A stretch of 64,000 nucleotides of DNA from Leguminivora glycinivorella (Eukaryota; Arthropoda; Insecta; Lepidoptera; Tortricidae). Both the position numbers and the translations under genes were made by a program. This document shows positions 54,621-64,000 of this stretch, piece after piece. The notes under the pieces are model-generated. The model worked only from the letters and a program-made list of their open reading frames with translations, searched no databases and was not told the origin of the DNA. Numbering within the stretch: the first letter of the stretch is position 1; every line of letters begins with the position of its first letter. The stretch lies in the NCBI RefSeq assembly GCF_023078275.1, contig NC_062975.1:18461641-18525640 (forward strand). The letters run 5' to 3'.

Positions 54621-54763
54621 AGCCCCCTTATTCATAAACGTACTCTAAAGTTATCAAGCCGATAAAGTTCGTTTGTCCCTTTCCGACGTATTGGTGTGAT
54701 AGAAAAGGTCAAACGAACTTTATCGGCTTGATAAGTTTAGAGTACGTTTATGAATAAGGGGGT
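54621..54763. mobile_element. Fold-back MITE family M2, copy 2
   Basis: CCCCCTTATTCATAAACGTA and TACGTTTATGAATAAGGGGG are exact inverted ends; TTTGTCCCTTTCCGACGTAT marks the loop side. Same length and near-identical to 13141-13282. Confidence 0.9.
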
Positions 54764-55049
54764 AAATATACACTTACACTTGTCTAACAGAGACTACCAT
54801 TTTATTCCCTCCCGTGTATATGTCAAAATTATTAGAACGGTTCCGTTCCGGCTGTCATAGCAGTAGAACTATTTGTATGGTATTTTACGCACTTCATTCC
54901 ATCTCCATCACCTGATTTATTACCTATCCGATCTTATTTTCACGGATTTGGATCGGTTTCGGATCGGACGTAGTGTGGAACCGCTCTTACTATAAAAATA
55001 ATATTGCTCACTACGCTTCATTTTACATAGTATGTGAACCAAATTAAGG

Positions 55050-55172
55050 GCCGGTTGCATCAAACCATCTATTCTGTCACCTTTAAAGCGTTCGTTACAT
55101 TTTATTGTATGGGAAGTTCCATAGACGTCTGTTGCGTGACGATGATGTGTCTGTCAAATGTGTGCAACTGGC
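55050..55172. mobile_element. MITE family M6, copy 2
   Basis: CCGGTTGCATCAAACCATCT at the left, TGTGTGCAACTGGCC at the right. The core TGTATGGGAAGTTCCATAGA and GCGTGACGATGATGTGTCTG is identical to copy 1 at 54107-54226. Confidence 0.72.
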
Positions 55173-55582
55173 CCTAAGTCACCTTCACGTCACCTTCCTA
55201 AGATTTTATATATAATTAATTATATTGTGTATCTACTTGGTGTGTCTACTTGTACATTTTGTAGGTGATCGCAAAACCAAGAAATTTTTAGAAACCCGTT
55301 TTAGAAAAAGGATAAATATTGTGATACTTCTGAATAACTGGCATAATATGTAATAATACCATCGCTTTTACGTAAATATATTATTCAAAATTATGATTTC
55401 AAGTGAAACTCCATAGGAACGATAAACCTCTTAAGTACAAAGGCACAAAGCTGACGGTTAATATTCAAAGGAATTGTCTGAGCTGCCTTAAGAGGTAAAT
55501 TGCTAAGATTTAACATAATTTCTTAGTTACCTTACTGGGTGACATACTCAATAATAATCATAGGGAAAAAATTAGGGAAGAA

Positions 55583-55977
55583 TTGTAACTCCATACATCA
55601 GTAAATGCGAGTTATTTGTATAGGCATAGTTATAGTGACATCTAGTGACAATCACGCGTCAATTCACTAGCGTAAATTATCAGTACTACTACTTGCCAAT
55701 AGATGTCGCGACGAACGAAGAGTCTAATGCTCAACAATTTTTAGCTAATATAACAATAGTATTAATTATTCTGTTTTCAATTCCTCCTGCTTGTAATATA
55801 TGTACATAAGTTGTAAACTGTTCCAATATTAAATTTTTGGCAGACGAGACACTGTTGACACCTATTATCGAGTAGTGGTATTGATAATTCAAGCTATTTG
55901 ACGCGTGATTGTTGCTAGATGTCACTATAACTATGCCTATACAAATAAATCGCATTTACTGATATATGGAGTTACAA
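55583..55977. mobile_element. 395-bp MITE with ~75-bp inverted ends
   Basis: TTGTAACTCCATACATCAGT and ACTGATATATGGAGTTACAA are the ends. The arms continue through TTTGTATAGGCATAGTTATA and GTGACATCTAG, mirrored by CTAGATGTCAC and TATAACTATGCCTATACAAA. The minus-strand ORF at 55731-55955 lies in one arm and is not a gene. Confidence 0.86.
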
Positions 55978-56253
55978 CCCCTTTTCCAGACGTTTTCCTG
56001 GCGGAGGACAGAAAATGTATTTCTTTTTTACATGTGACTTTTTTTCTTGATTTCTAATGAATTTTAATTCCTTACACGTTAGTTATTTCCTAGACATGAA
56101 TTATATTTTCGTATTCAATATAAAATTGGGGTTTGTTTAAATACACACTGCGCCTTACATTGATTCCGCAGGTCTTGCTGACTAATTGAAATATTTCTTT
56201 AAAATTTTCAGAGTTTTTTTATAAGAAAATGAAAAATAGTTATTTGTTATACA

Positions 56254-56412
56254 AGGGGGCAAAGTTGTATTTTAACGCCGAGTGTGGAATTGAAAAACGA
56301 GCAAGTGAAAGGATTCTATAGTTGAACCACGAGCGAAGCGAGTGGTTCCAGAATAGAATCCTGAACTTGCGAGTTTTTTAACACACGAGAAGTAAAATAC
56401 ATTTGCACCCGA
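56254..56412. mobile_element. Palindromic repeat (CCACGAGCGAAGCGAGTGG core)
   Basis: The centre AACCACGAGCG/AAGCGAGTGGTT is nearly self-complementary, and the flanks pair outward (GGATTCTATAG / AGAATAGAATCC; GGGGCAAAGTTGTATTTTA / AAATACATTTGCACCC). I recall this as a frequent lepidopteran fold-back repeat. Confidence 0.75.
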
Positions 56413-56689
56413 GTGTAACACAAAACTTTTCCCCTCACTATAGCGAGGAAACTACAACGCAAAAAATGCGTTTATCACTGCTTCCAGTAGTTCCACAGGT
56501 GGTAAATCATCTTTATTACTAGATTCACCTACTTTTATCAATTTTAAAACAGTTAATTTGACTTTATTCAAGGTCAAATTACTTTACCCACTAGTGGATA
56601 AAATGCGTTTTTACCCGCTGGTATTAAAGGACAAACCACGTGTTTCCGAGCTAGTTAGGGGAAAAAGATTTTCCCCCTTATTCATCTGA

Positions 56690-57007
56690 GGGCCATTTTT
56701 TCAAAGTTGTCCAACCCTCTTTTTTTGTAACATGGGTATTTTTTACGCGATTCATACTCAGAATCGCGAGGTCTTTCGATCCTGATAGGAGAAAAAAAAT
56801 GTCCCAAGATCTCCGTACATTTTTCAGATCTTCCATTAAGTTAACGCCATACAAAACGTATGAAAAAATGGTAACGGAATGGGAAAAATCCTTGGGACAC
56901 TTTTTTTCTCCTATAAGAATTGAAAAGTTCGCGATTCTGAGTGGAAATCACATAAAAATTTCCAAATCAAAAATAAAGTGGAGTGGACAACTTTGAAAAA
57001 AATGGCC
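56690..57007. mobile_element. Palindromic MITE M5
   Basis: Ends GGGCCATTTTTTCAAAGTTG and CAACTTTGAAAAAAATGGCC. Inner arms include CAGAATCGCGAGGTCTTTCG against GTTCGCGATTCTG, and TCTCCTATAAG against CCTGATAGGAGA. The half copy at 49018-49168 belongs to the same family. The 65-codon ORF at 56799-56996 lies inside. Confidence 0.82.
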
Positions 57008-57020
57008 CATAAACGTTCAC

Positions 57021-57117
57021 TAAAACCGGTAAAGTTAAAGCCGGTAAAGTGTGATAGAAAGGGACAAATAAACGTTATCGGATTGATACCTTTAGAGAAC
57101 GTTTACGAATAAGGGGC
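57021..57117. mobile_element. Half copy of MITE family M2
   Basis: GTGTGATAGAAAGGGACAAA, ATAAACGTTATCGGATTGAT and AGAACGTTTACGAATAAGGG match the right half of M2 elements; the left half is missing or decayed. Confidence 0.7.
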
Positions 57118-57530
57118 TTCATCTTTAAATGTAAATCTATGAAAAACAAATCTGCTCTCATTTAATGTTACGTACATTTGAGAGGACTTCGTTAGTTGTT
57201 CATAAATACATGGTGTCCTATAAATCTGGCGAGAGAGACGTTAAGACGTACGTGGCTGCCGAGCGCAGAATTTAAACCGGCCGTTTATACTGAGTATGTG
57301 GAAGTTATTGCGCTTAAATTGCACCAGCCTTTGTAATGAAATAATAATGTTCCGGTTAGCAGTGTATCTTTGGATTCAAAGTTTCCGTTTTGTATCTAAA
57401 AAAATAAATTGATTACCTACGAAACCGTAATAATAGTGAAGAATTTTTTACCACTGGTAAAAGCCAATCCTTCGAAAACGGATAGCAAAATTGTGTTTTA
57501 ATCCACAAGAGTACAAAGTACTTTGACAAG

Positions 57531-57775
57531 CGGTCTGGCCTAGTCGGTAGTGACCATGTCTGCTACGCCGCGGTCCCGGGTTCGAATCCCGGTAAGGGCA
57601 TTTATTTGTGTGATGAGCACAGATATTTGTTCCTGAGCCATGGATGTTTTCTATGTATATAAGTATTTATATATTATATATAATATCGTTGTCTGAGTAC
57701 CCACAACACAAGTCTTCTTGAGCTTACCGTAGGACTCAGTCAATCTGTGTAAGAATGTCCTATAATATTTATTAA
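57531..57775 (+). mobile_element. tRNA-derived SINE (family S1), copy 2
   Basis: Complete: CGGTCTGGCCTAGTCGGTAG head, CCCGGGTTCGAATCCCGG T-arm, GAGCACAGATATTTGTTCCT, TTTTCTATGTATATAAGTAT and an end AAGAATGTCCTATAATATTT. Compared with 10898-11130 it keeps the middle section intact. Confidence 0.9.
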
Positions 57776-58431
57776 TTTATTATTCAATGTCATACGAATT
57801 TTAACTAGATTACTGGTAAAATTTGCCTAGATATAAATGATGATTTTGAATCAAAAATATTTAATATTTCTGATACTTAAAAAAAAAAAAAAACATTATT
57901 ACATATATTATTAACATCGTTTCCTTTGTCAAAGCTGCTATCAAAATAATTATGTTGATGATTGAATCACTGATTTTTGTGAGTACAGTTTTTTTTCTTC
58001 TCATAGAGCGTAACATTTTTCCAATAACTCACCTCTTAACAACATCAACATCAAAACGTTTTTTGTATTCAAAAATGCAAGCCAGAAATATATCTCACAG
58101 TCGTAAACATAAAAATGCTTTAAGTAGACAATTTTTAAAAGGCAACCCATGAATTTCAAATACGTTTTTACAGATAAGGGCCATTGTTGATATAAAATAT
58201 GATTACGCAGGCGAACCACGCGAACGGCCCCGCAGTAAAAATTACGTAACAAAGAAGGTACAAATCATGACAATAGGAACTTTGCGTATTAATGATGGCA
58301 TTTGTGATTTTACGACGGTTTTCTTTTCATTTCGCTTACAAGGACGAATTGCTAGTTTATTTTTGCGGTTCTCCATTACTTTTAGGTTTTGCGAAAGCTA
58401 CCTGGAGAAGGTGCTGATAAGGTGAAAACTT

Positions 58432-58746
58432 TTTGAGTCATGGACGTTTTCTATGTATATAAGTATTTGTATATTATACTAGCTTTTACCCGCGGCTTCG
58501 CTCGCGTTAGAAAGAGACAAATAGCCTATGTCACTCTCCATCCCTTCAACTATCTCCACTTTAAAAATCACGTCAATTCGTTGCTCCGTTTTGCCGTGAA
58601 AGACGGACAAACAAACAGACACGTACACTATCCCATTTATAATATTATGCATATATCGTTGTCCGAGTACCTACCCACAATACAAGGCATCTTGAGCTTA
58701 CCGTGGGGCTCAGTCAATCTATGTAAGAATGTCCTATATAATATTT
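58432..58746 (+). mobile_element. SINE S1 3' part interrupted by an RTE-like tail
   Basis: 58432-58477 is the S1 middle (GAGTCATGGACGTTTTCTAT, AAGTATTTGTATATTATAC) and 58648-58746 the S1 end (ATATATCGTTGTCCGAGTAC, CATCTTGAGCTTACCGTGGG, GTCCTATATAATATTTATTT). The RTE-like tail at 58478-58647 lies between them. The tRNA head is missing. The 108-codon ORF 58440-58766 spans all three and is not a gene. Confidence 0.85.
58478..58647 (+). mobile_element. RTE-like non-LTR 3' tail, copy 3
   Basis: ACTAGCTTTTACCCGCGGCT, CGCTCGCGTTAGAAAGAGAC, GCCGTGAAAGACGGACAAAC and CATTTATAATATTATGCAT align with 868-1051. It was inserted inside a SINE. Confidence 0.85.
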
Positions 58747-59249
58747 ATTTATTTTTATTTATTTAAGTTATGGTGCAGCATTATTGCGTTGACCGAATAT
58801 ATGTATATGTCTGATGCTAACTAGAATAGTTAATTACGATTTACATCAGTAAAATGAGCCTTAATTTGGTCATCTACTTAGAAAAGAATGAATTAATTCA
58901 TTTATTTCTACGATGCTGCACCGAAATTGCTGGAAAAGTTACAATGTCTGAATTTATCAGACGCAATATTATAAAAATCTAATGTTAATGCTAACGGCAG
59001 TCGTTGGAACTAATTAAACTCCATAGGATTATATTTTACATGGAAACGCATACAAAAGCACACAAAATGAGGGCATCGCGACGCCATTAATAATTGCATA
59101 ATATAGTGTACATAATTATTATTGAATAATGCTGTTGCAGGGTTTAATTCTGCTTTTGCAGTCTAAACAGATCTGAGTGGTTCTGGATATTCATAAAATA
59201 AAATACTTATATTAAAAGTGCTTTTCGACAGTTCAGTTCAGTCAAAAGT
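58747..59249. other. Intergenic, no feature recognised
   Basis: No supported gene or repeat. Confidence 0.4.
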
Positions 59250-59362
59250 TCCTGACTCATGATTTCTAGGTATATAAGTATGCTATGTATTTATTTGTAG
59301 AATGCTATGTATTTATCGTCGCCTAGCACCCATAACACAAACTTTGCTTAGTTTGGGGCAAA
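59250..59362 (+). mobile_element. SINE-type tail variant, copy 2
   Basis: TCCTGACTCATGATTTCTAG, TATATAAGTATG, TATCGTCGCCTAGCACCCAT and TTTGCTTAGTTTGGGGC match 29296-29400. It joins repeat A directly at 59363. Confidence 0.7.
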
Positions 59363-59581
59363 GACATATATAACTCCGTATAGACAGATAAAGTCTAAGA
59401 AAAAAACGTACCTCAGTACTATTCAGTAAAAGGTACGGTGGCCTAGATGTCATTACACCTTTGGGGTACGCTCAGCTAGATGGCGCTAATATTAATATCT
59501 ATTTGATATTTTAACATAATATATATCGAGCTAAGAATATGGACCAAATTGTCAAAACTGAGGTTCAAAAGTTTTAGGCCT

Positions 59582-59740
59582 GGCATTGTAGCTCCCGAAC
59601 GGATGGACCGATTTAGATTTAGTTTTTTTATTTGAAAGCTGAATTAGTCGGGAGTGTTTTTAGCCATGTTTCATGAAAATACGAGTAGGTCCACTATGTC
59701 GGGAGTTTTTACAAAATTTTAATTTTGTGGTTATTCTTTA
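59582..59740 (+). repeat. Dispersed repeat B, copy 3 (right part)
   Basis: TGTAGCTCCCGAACGGATGG, GATTTAGTTTTTTTATTTGA, TTTAGCCATGTTTCATGAAA and TTTTGTGGTTATTC match 1280-1437. The microsatellite part is absent. Confidence 0.8.
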
Positions 59741-59893
59741 CGTTTCCTATTATGTAATAAGCAACGATAATCTTTTTTTTCGTAAGAAAATTCATTGACG
59801 CAGCACGTCTTACACAGCCCGGGATAAAAACGCTACTAGCCCGTACTTGGCCAAAGTCTCGCCCGGTGGCTTTGCCGTGTCATGTACAAGCTC

Positions 59894-59944
59894 GCACGTT
59901 TTTTCAACCGTACGGCTAACACGCCGTACGGTTGAAAAACCGTG
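59894..59944. repeat. Short perfect palindrome
   Basis: CACG, TTTTTCAACCGTACGG on the left and CCGTACGGTTGAAAAA, CGTG on the right form a hairpin around CTAACACG. It is too short to assign to an element. Confidence 0.7.
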
Positions 59945-60046
59945 TCGTGGACAAGAGGCCTTAAGCCTTGTGTCAAGAGATGGCACATGTGGTGATTACA
60001 CATTTTACTTCGACAGTAATCTCTATAATACTCGATCCTATTTGGT

Positions 60047-60520
60047 TTGGGGCTACCAGTGGTCGGTGTCCCCAATATTATTTATTTATTTTATATCATG
60101 ATTATAATTTTCATAATTTCTGAAATGACTTTTTTTATCCTATTCCTAATCGAGAAACGAATACAGACAGTTTATAATATGACATTACCGGGTCACTTAT
60201 CATTATAGAAGTCCCATGCCGTCTCAGGAAATTACTCATACGTATTCTGTTGTTTTACCTTATGTACCTTGTCACTTCCCGTCGCTTACCTTGGAAAGAA
60301 AATGTTTTATACGAACTCCAGTTCCTCAAGCAGCTTGGAAGTATCCTCTTTTCTTACTTTGAATAAATAATATGCGTAAAAGCCCCGAAAGTGCGCTAAT
60401 ATTTCACCTCACTCGCGAAGCCACTCCGGCTGCAGTCCATTACTTTGATGTTAATATACCCGTATTCAAATGTCAGAGGTTGACATGTATATAAAAAGTT
60501 TTAATTTTTTCCTGTATTTG
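60047..60520. other. Intergenic, no feature recognised
   Basis: Apart from the short SINE-variant end at 60046-60085 (TTTGGGGCTACC, CCCCAATATTATTTATTTAT) nothing is recognised. Confidence 0.4.
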
Positions 60521-60666
60521 TGGCGTAGGCGAGAGGCTGGAAACCTGTCACTGCAATGTCATAGTTTCATTTTCTTTCAACTTAATTGCCAAGAGTGGCA
60601 ATTAAACTTGAGTAGTTTCATATGCTCTGCCTACCCCTATATGGGATATAGGCGTGATTGTATGTG
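60521..60666 (+). mobile_element. Short element C, copy 4, plus strand
   Basis: TGGCGTAGGCGAGAGGCTGG, AACCTGTCACTGCAATGTCA, CTTGAGTAGTTTCATATGCT, CTGCCTACCCCTATATGGGA and TGATTGTATGTG are the reverse complement of blocks in 2573-2829. The end GTATGTG is the start of the microsatellite tail, here very short. Confidence 0.8.
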
Positions 60667-60736
60667 GGCATTTTCTGAATTTGGGACCCCTCAATTAGCG
60701 TTTGTCAACAAAAATTAAATCAATGTCAGTTTTGTC

Positions 60737-60960
60737 AGGGGCTCACTCCGCGATCCTTTCGCCGCGCTACAAGTACATGCCGGCGGCCGCGAGTTCGCGG
60801 CCCATTCAGTGGCGACGACCTTCGCGCGGCGCCATAGAATTCAATGTCGTCTGCACGCGTGCGGTCCGTTTGTTAATGTAGGTAAGAATTTAGAATGGCG
60901 GCGTTTTGTGAACATCAAAGGAGTGAGCCTTCTGTACTTGTACTATTATATATTCTGTGG
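60737..60960 (+). repeat. Dispersed repeat F, copy 3
   Basis: GGCTCACTCCGCGATCCTTT, GGCCGCGAGTTCGCGGCCCA, GACCTTCGCGCGGCGCCATA and AAGGAGTGAGCCTTCTGTAC to TATATATTCTGTGG match 25558-25784 over the full length. Confidence 0.87.
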
Positions 60961-60966
60961 TTTTGT

Positions 60967-61155
60967 GGCGTTAATTAAGCATGAAATTTCTATAAAAATA
61001 TTGTTTTTGTGTTAATGACATAAACTTTAAGCGATAATCTACATTCAGAATGTGAAAAAAGTACATTTTAGATAGATTTTATACTGACAGCCAGTTCATT
61101 TTTGTTAACAACGCTAATTGGGGGGGTCTCAAATTTTGAAAATGTCCATGTATGT
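60967..61155 (+). repeat. Repeat E, copy 2
   Basis: GTTAATTAAGCATGAAATTT, TACATTCAGAATGTGAAAAA, TTTTTGTTAACAACGCTAAT and AAAATGTCCATGTA match 25115-25335. Here it directly follows repeat F, whereas near 25 kb it precedes it by about 220 bases. Confidence 0.7.
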
Positions 61156-61422
61156 GTATGTATGTGTTTTTTTCCTGTATACTGGTGATCCCACAATGGC
61201 TGTTATAAATGTTATACAACATTGTGTGACCGGGACAGCGCGATAGCATTGACAACGTGTTCCTGTCACACTGTGGGAGTACCATTGCCTGTGTAAAGTG
61301 TGTGGTGACTTGGTGAGAATGGTGTGTGTGTTTTCGTAGCGCGTAATAGCTGATTATAAAGTCTTCTGTCTTGTAGAGGAAAGCGACTACTAACATATCG
61401 TCCACCGAGCGAGTTTCCATCA

Positions 61423-61773
61423 TATCAATCAATCAATCAATCAATCAAATTTTTATTTGCTGATAAAACATAATACAATGCATGCAAACATAGTTGTAAC
61501 GAACATTACATCACTGGTAATGTCAAAATAATAATTAAAATAGAAATAGATTACAATTAGAATAAAAGAAAACAAAATTATAGATTATAAAAAGGGAATA
61601 CGATTTAAAATAAAATAATAATAATAATTTAAAAGTCAGGTACTAAGAATAATTGCATATTGAGAAACTAAGAATGTCAAGATAGAAGAGATACAAAGAT
61701 AATGTGATGTAATTAGATGACCGGAGTGTATAATTATGTGTCGATTTTTTATTTTATTTTTCATTCTAAATGA
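61423..61773 (-). other. 3' untranslated region and tail of the LINE
   Basis: On the minus strand the ORF stop at 61774 is followed by about 320 AT-rich bases, then AAATAAAAATTTGATTGATT and a (TTGA)n tract at 61423-61448, the likely 3' end of the element. A short tandem tail instead of poly(A) is usual for several Jockey/CR1-group and RTE-group elements. Confidence 0.75.
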
Positions 61774-64000
61774 TTAATCTAATGCTCTAGCAAAGTACTC
61801 TTTGATGGAATAATATGGCTTACTTGTAAAATATTGTCTAAGTTTTCTTTGAAACGTTCTAAGATCTGGGCATTCTTTAATGTCTTTATCCAACTTATTA
61901 TAAACTCTTACAGCAGTGTTGTTTAAACTCTTGTCAAAATACCTAAAATTACTCTTAATTACTAACATGTCATCCTTATTTCTAAAATTACTGCGTACAT
62001 TTTGTCTGGCTATTTTAAAAAGGTGTTTGTTTTTAAAAACATATAAGCATATAGAGTAAAGGTAAAGGGAGACAACTGTTAAGATGTTATGCTCTATAAA
62101 TATACACCTATGCGTTTCTGGTATACCGGAACATCCTTCTAGGAACCTTAGAGCTTTTTTCTGCTTTAAGAGCACATCTTGTATGTTTGTGCCGTTTCCC
62201 CATACTTCTATGCAGTACCTCATAATGCTTTCGAAATACGAATAATATACCATTTTTAGCGTATCGTTATCGGCAAAGCTGGAGAGGCACTTTAAAGCGT
62301 AACAAGCACTGGCCAACCGGTTACTAACTTTTTCAATTTGCTTGTGCCATCTTAAAAATGGGTCTAATTCAACACCCAGAAATGTGACACAGTCAGATTT
62401 TGCTATCGGAATATTACAAATGGGGTCCGGGCTATTAAACCCACGACGAAAGATCATGTAAAAACATTTATCACAGTTCATTTTTAAACAGTTTGCAGAG
62501 AACCACTTAGAAAGATCTGACCAGCATTTTTGCATTTTCATATTTAGTTCATGTTTAGTGCGAGCCTTAATAATGATGCTGGTATCATCAGCATAAAGAT
62601 ACGGTGTTCCTGTGGTAATAGATTGTGGTAAATCATTAATGAAAATAATAAAAAGCAGAGGGCCTAACACCGATCCTTGTGGAACACCGTATCTTAAGAT
62701 AGCTTCATCCGACTGAAATATATCCTGGGCTTTTCTGACTTCGACATACTGGGAGCGGTTAGTAAGGTAGGAATTTAGCAGGTTCCAGACTGTACCACGT
62801 ACACCATATGCTTCCAATTTTGTGAGGAGTATTCCGTGATCAACACAGTCGAATGCCTTGGTAAGATCACAGAATACTCCTCCACAGTAGTATCCATCAT
62901 TAAGTGCCAGCATTACTTCAGTGACTAAATTAATAACTGCAGATGAAGTATTCTTATTAGTTCTAAAGCCGTACTGATAATCAGATAATAACCCATATTT
63001 GTTGAAGTGTCTTTCCAGCCTGAGAAACAAACATTTCTCAAAGATCTTGGACAATACCGAAAGTATGGATATCGGGCGAAAATTGCCAACATCAGTCTTA
63101 CAACCTTTTTTATAAATCGCAATTACTTTTGCTCTTTTAAGCTGAGATGGAAAGACACCCTGAGCTATGCTTTCATTAAAAATTATACATAGAGGAGTGC
63201 ATAAAATATCTATGTGTCTCTTAATCATTATAGTGCTTAAATCATCATGGCCTCTCGCGTTACTATTTTTGAGATTTTTTGTTACTCGTATTATTTCTGG
63301 TTCGGTAATTGGTTCTACAAAAATTGAACCAATGTTTTTTCTATTGGTTACTTTTTTCAAAGATGTTTTAAATGCTAAGTTTCCTTTATCACCTTCAGTT
63401 TTACCTACATTTACAAAAAAATCATTAAAGATGTCGGCTATCTTTTTCTGGTCATCAATAACAGTGTCACCTTTTTTTATCTTTAGTTCGTTATTTTTAC
63501 TGTTTATGGATTTTCCACCAGTATTTTCACTAACCATCTTCCATATGGCCTTTGATTTACTTTTGGCATTACTTAAAGTTCTCCGGATGTTTAATTTCTT
63601 AGCCGTTATTAGAGTTTTACGAAAGATTTTTTTGTAAGAAACATAGTGCGCTTTTAAATTTTCATCTTTGGTATGTCTGGTCTGTAAATATAGTTTTCGT
63701 TTGTTGAGACTACTCTTTCTTATCCCTTTTGTAAGCCACGTGTTATGTTTTTGCTTCAGTAGTACTTTTTTTATTGGGAAATGTTTTTCTATCATACCAA
63801 AAAGCAACTGATAGAATGATTGTAGCTTATCATCAGTGTCGGGCTTTGATAGTACATCAGCCCAGTTTGTTTGTGCAAGATCATCTCGAAAGCTATTAGT
63901 TGATTTTTTGGTAAATATTCTTTTAGTTATAAACGGTTGGGAGTATCTACCTTTTATTTTAGGCAATGGTATTGTCATGCATAGGGCGTCATGATCGGAG
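61774..64000 (-). CDS. Non-LTR retrotransposon ORF: endonuclease end plus reverse transcriptase (partial)
   Basis: The frame is open to the window edge. Counting from the Met at 63978 it has 734 codons, but the upstream codons read SDHDALC, the last motif of an APE-type endonuclease with its catalytic His, so that Met is not the true start. The reverse-transcriptase domain spans about residues 270-540: NFRPISILSVLSKIFE (299-314), CDLTKAFDCVDH (370-381, first catalytic Asp), GVPQGSVLGPLLF (431-443) and YLYADDTSII (460-469, catalytic Asp pair), then FLGVELD (533-539). The C-terminal ~190 residues contain CIEVWG and the RFLEGCSGIPETHRC block common to Jockey/CR1-group LINEs. No stop or frameshift is visible. 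The protein would nick target DNA and reverse-transcribe its own RNA. The clade within the group is not settled. Confidence 0.93.
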   Translation of the reverse strand, partial: SDHDALCMTIPLPKIKGRYSQPFITKRIFTKKSTNSFRDDLAQTNWADVLSKPDTDDKLQSFYQLLFGMIEKHFPIKKVLLKQKHNTWLTKGIRKSSLNKRKLYLQTRHTKDENLKAHYVSYKKIFRKTLITAKKLNIRRTLSNAKSKSKAIWKMVSENTGGKSINSKNNELKIKKGDTVIDDQKKIADIFNDFFVNVGKTEGDKGNLAFKTSLKKVTNRKNIGSIFVEPITEPEIIRVTKNLKNSNARGHDDLSTIMIKRHIDILCTPLCIIFNESIAQGVFPSQLKRAKVIAIYKKGCKTDVGNFRPISILSVLSKIFEKCLFLRLERHFNKYGLLSDYQYGFRTNKNTSSAVINLVTEVMLALNDGYYCGGVFCDLTKAFDCVDHGILLTKLEAYGVRGTVWNLLNSYLTNRSQYVEVRKAQDIFQSDEAILRYGVPQGSVLGPLLFIIFINDLPQSITTGTPYLYADDTSIIIKARTKHELNMKMQKCWSDLSKWFSANCLKMNCDKCFYMIFRRGFNSPDPICNIPIAKSDCVTFLGVELDPFLRWHKQIEKVSNRLASACYALKCLSSFADNDTLKMVYYSYFESIMRYCIEVWGNGTNIQDVLLKQKKALRFLEGCSGIPETHRCIFIEHNILTVVSLYLYSICLYVFKNKHLFKIARQNVRSNFRNKDDMLVIKSNFRYFDKSLNNTAVRVYNKLDKDIKECPDLRTFQRKLRQYFTSKPYYSIKEYFARALD

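Larger units (their letters stand above)
59363..60046 (+). repeat. Dispersed repeat A, copy 3, interrupted
   Basis: 59363-59581 is the reverse of 2560-3000 (CAGATAAAGTCTAAGAAAAA, GGTACGGTGGCCTAGATG, GAGCTAAGAATATGGACCAA). The end (59950-60046, AGCCTTGTGTCAAGAGATGG, CTATAATACTCGATCC) matches 1-118. Between lie repeat B (59582-59740) and a stretch with a palindrome (59894-59944). A further SINE-variant tail follows at 60046-60085. Confidence 0.78.

Noticed and set aside
61079..61432. 117-codon minus-strand ORF downstream of the LINE
   Set aside because: It lies beyond the 3' tail of the LINE and overlaps repeat E; no domain recognised.
63167..63637. 156-codon plus-strand ORF
   Set aside because: It is antisense to the reverse-transcriptase reading frame.

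Overview
The window looks like non-genic, repeat-dense nuclear DNA of a moth or butterfly. It is AT-rich and has no long non-repetitive open reading frame. It carries several dispersed repeats I recognise as typical of Lepidoptera: tRNA-derived SINEs ending in CCTATAATATTTATT, an RTE-like tail with the CCCGCGGCTTCGCTCGCG motif, and the AGGGTTCCGTAG...CTACGGAACCCT element. I see no convincing host protein-coding gene, no rRNA, no functional tRNA gene and no CRISPR array. The species assignment is inference from repeat content. Family names come from memory, because no database search was possible.

Layout. 1-10 kb: an inverted pair of one dispersed repeat, an RTE-like tail, a TCTG-microsatellite repeat, a retroposed fragment with a 13-bp target-site duplication, a ~1.8-kb degenerate DNA transposon (4972-6750), a 249-bp MITE and a 276-bp tandem duplication. 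10-25 kb: SINEs, fold-back MITEs, retroposed tails with clean target duplications, two decayed retrotransposon C-terminal coding fragments (17.4-17.8 and 19.4-19.8 kb) and a lone THAP-like zinc-finger exon (24620). 25-35 kb: two copies of the AGGGTTCCG element, two SINE remnants caught in hairpins (30222-30486 and 33261-33382) and a nested fold-back element (32080-33160).

35.6-46.1 kb is the most structured part. A 120-bp minisatellite lies on both sides in opposite orientation (36275-37847 and 41515-45637), which makes a large fold-back. A deleted BEL/Pao-type LTR retrotransposon (37848-41054; two LTRs, primer-binding site, polypurine tract, broken gag, no pol) sits in the left arm with a CTGT target duplication. 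An AGGGTTCCG element sits in the right arm. Two related elements with CCAGGGACCGG ends bracket the whole structure in inverted orientation.

46-61 kb: more MITEs (several with 25-75-bp inverted ends), SINEs and nested insertions. 61.4-64 kb: the 3' part of a non-LTR retrotransposon on the minus strand, with an intact reverse-transcriptase ORF that runs off the window.

The genes do not form a pathway. The order of nested insertions lets one read a relative history: minisatellite fold-back first, then the BEL/Pao and AGGGTTCCG insertions; outer MITEs before inner ones; SINEs before the palindromes and RTE-like tails that interrupt them.
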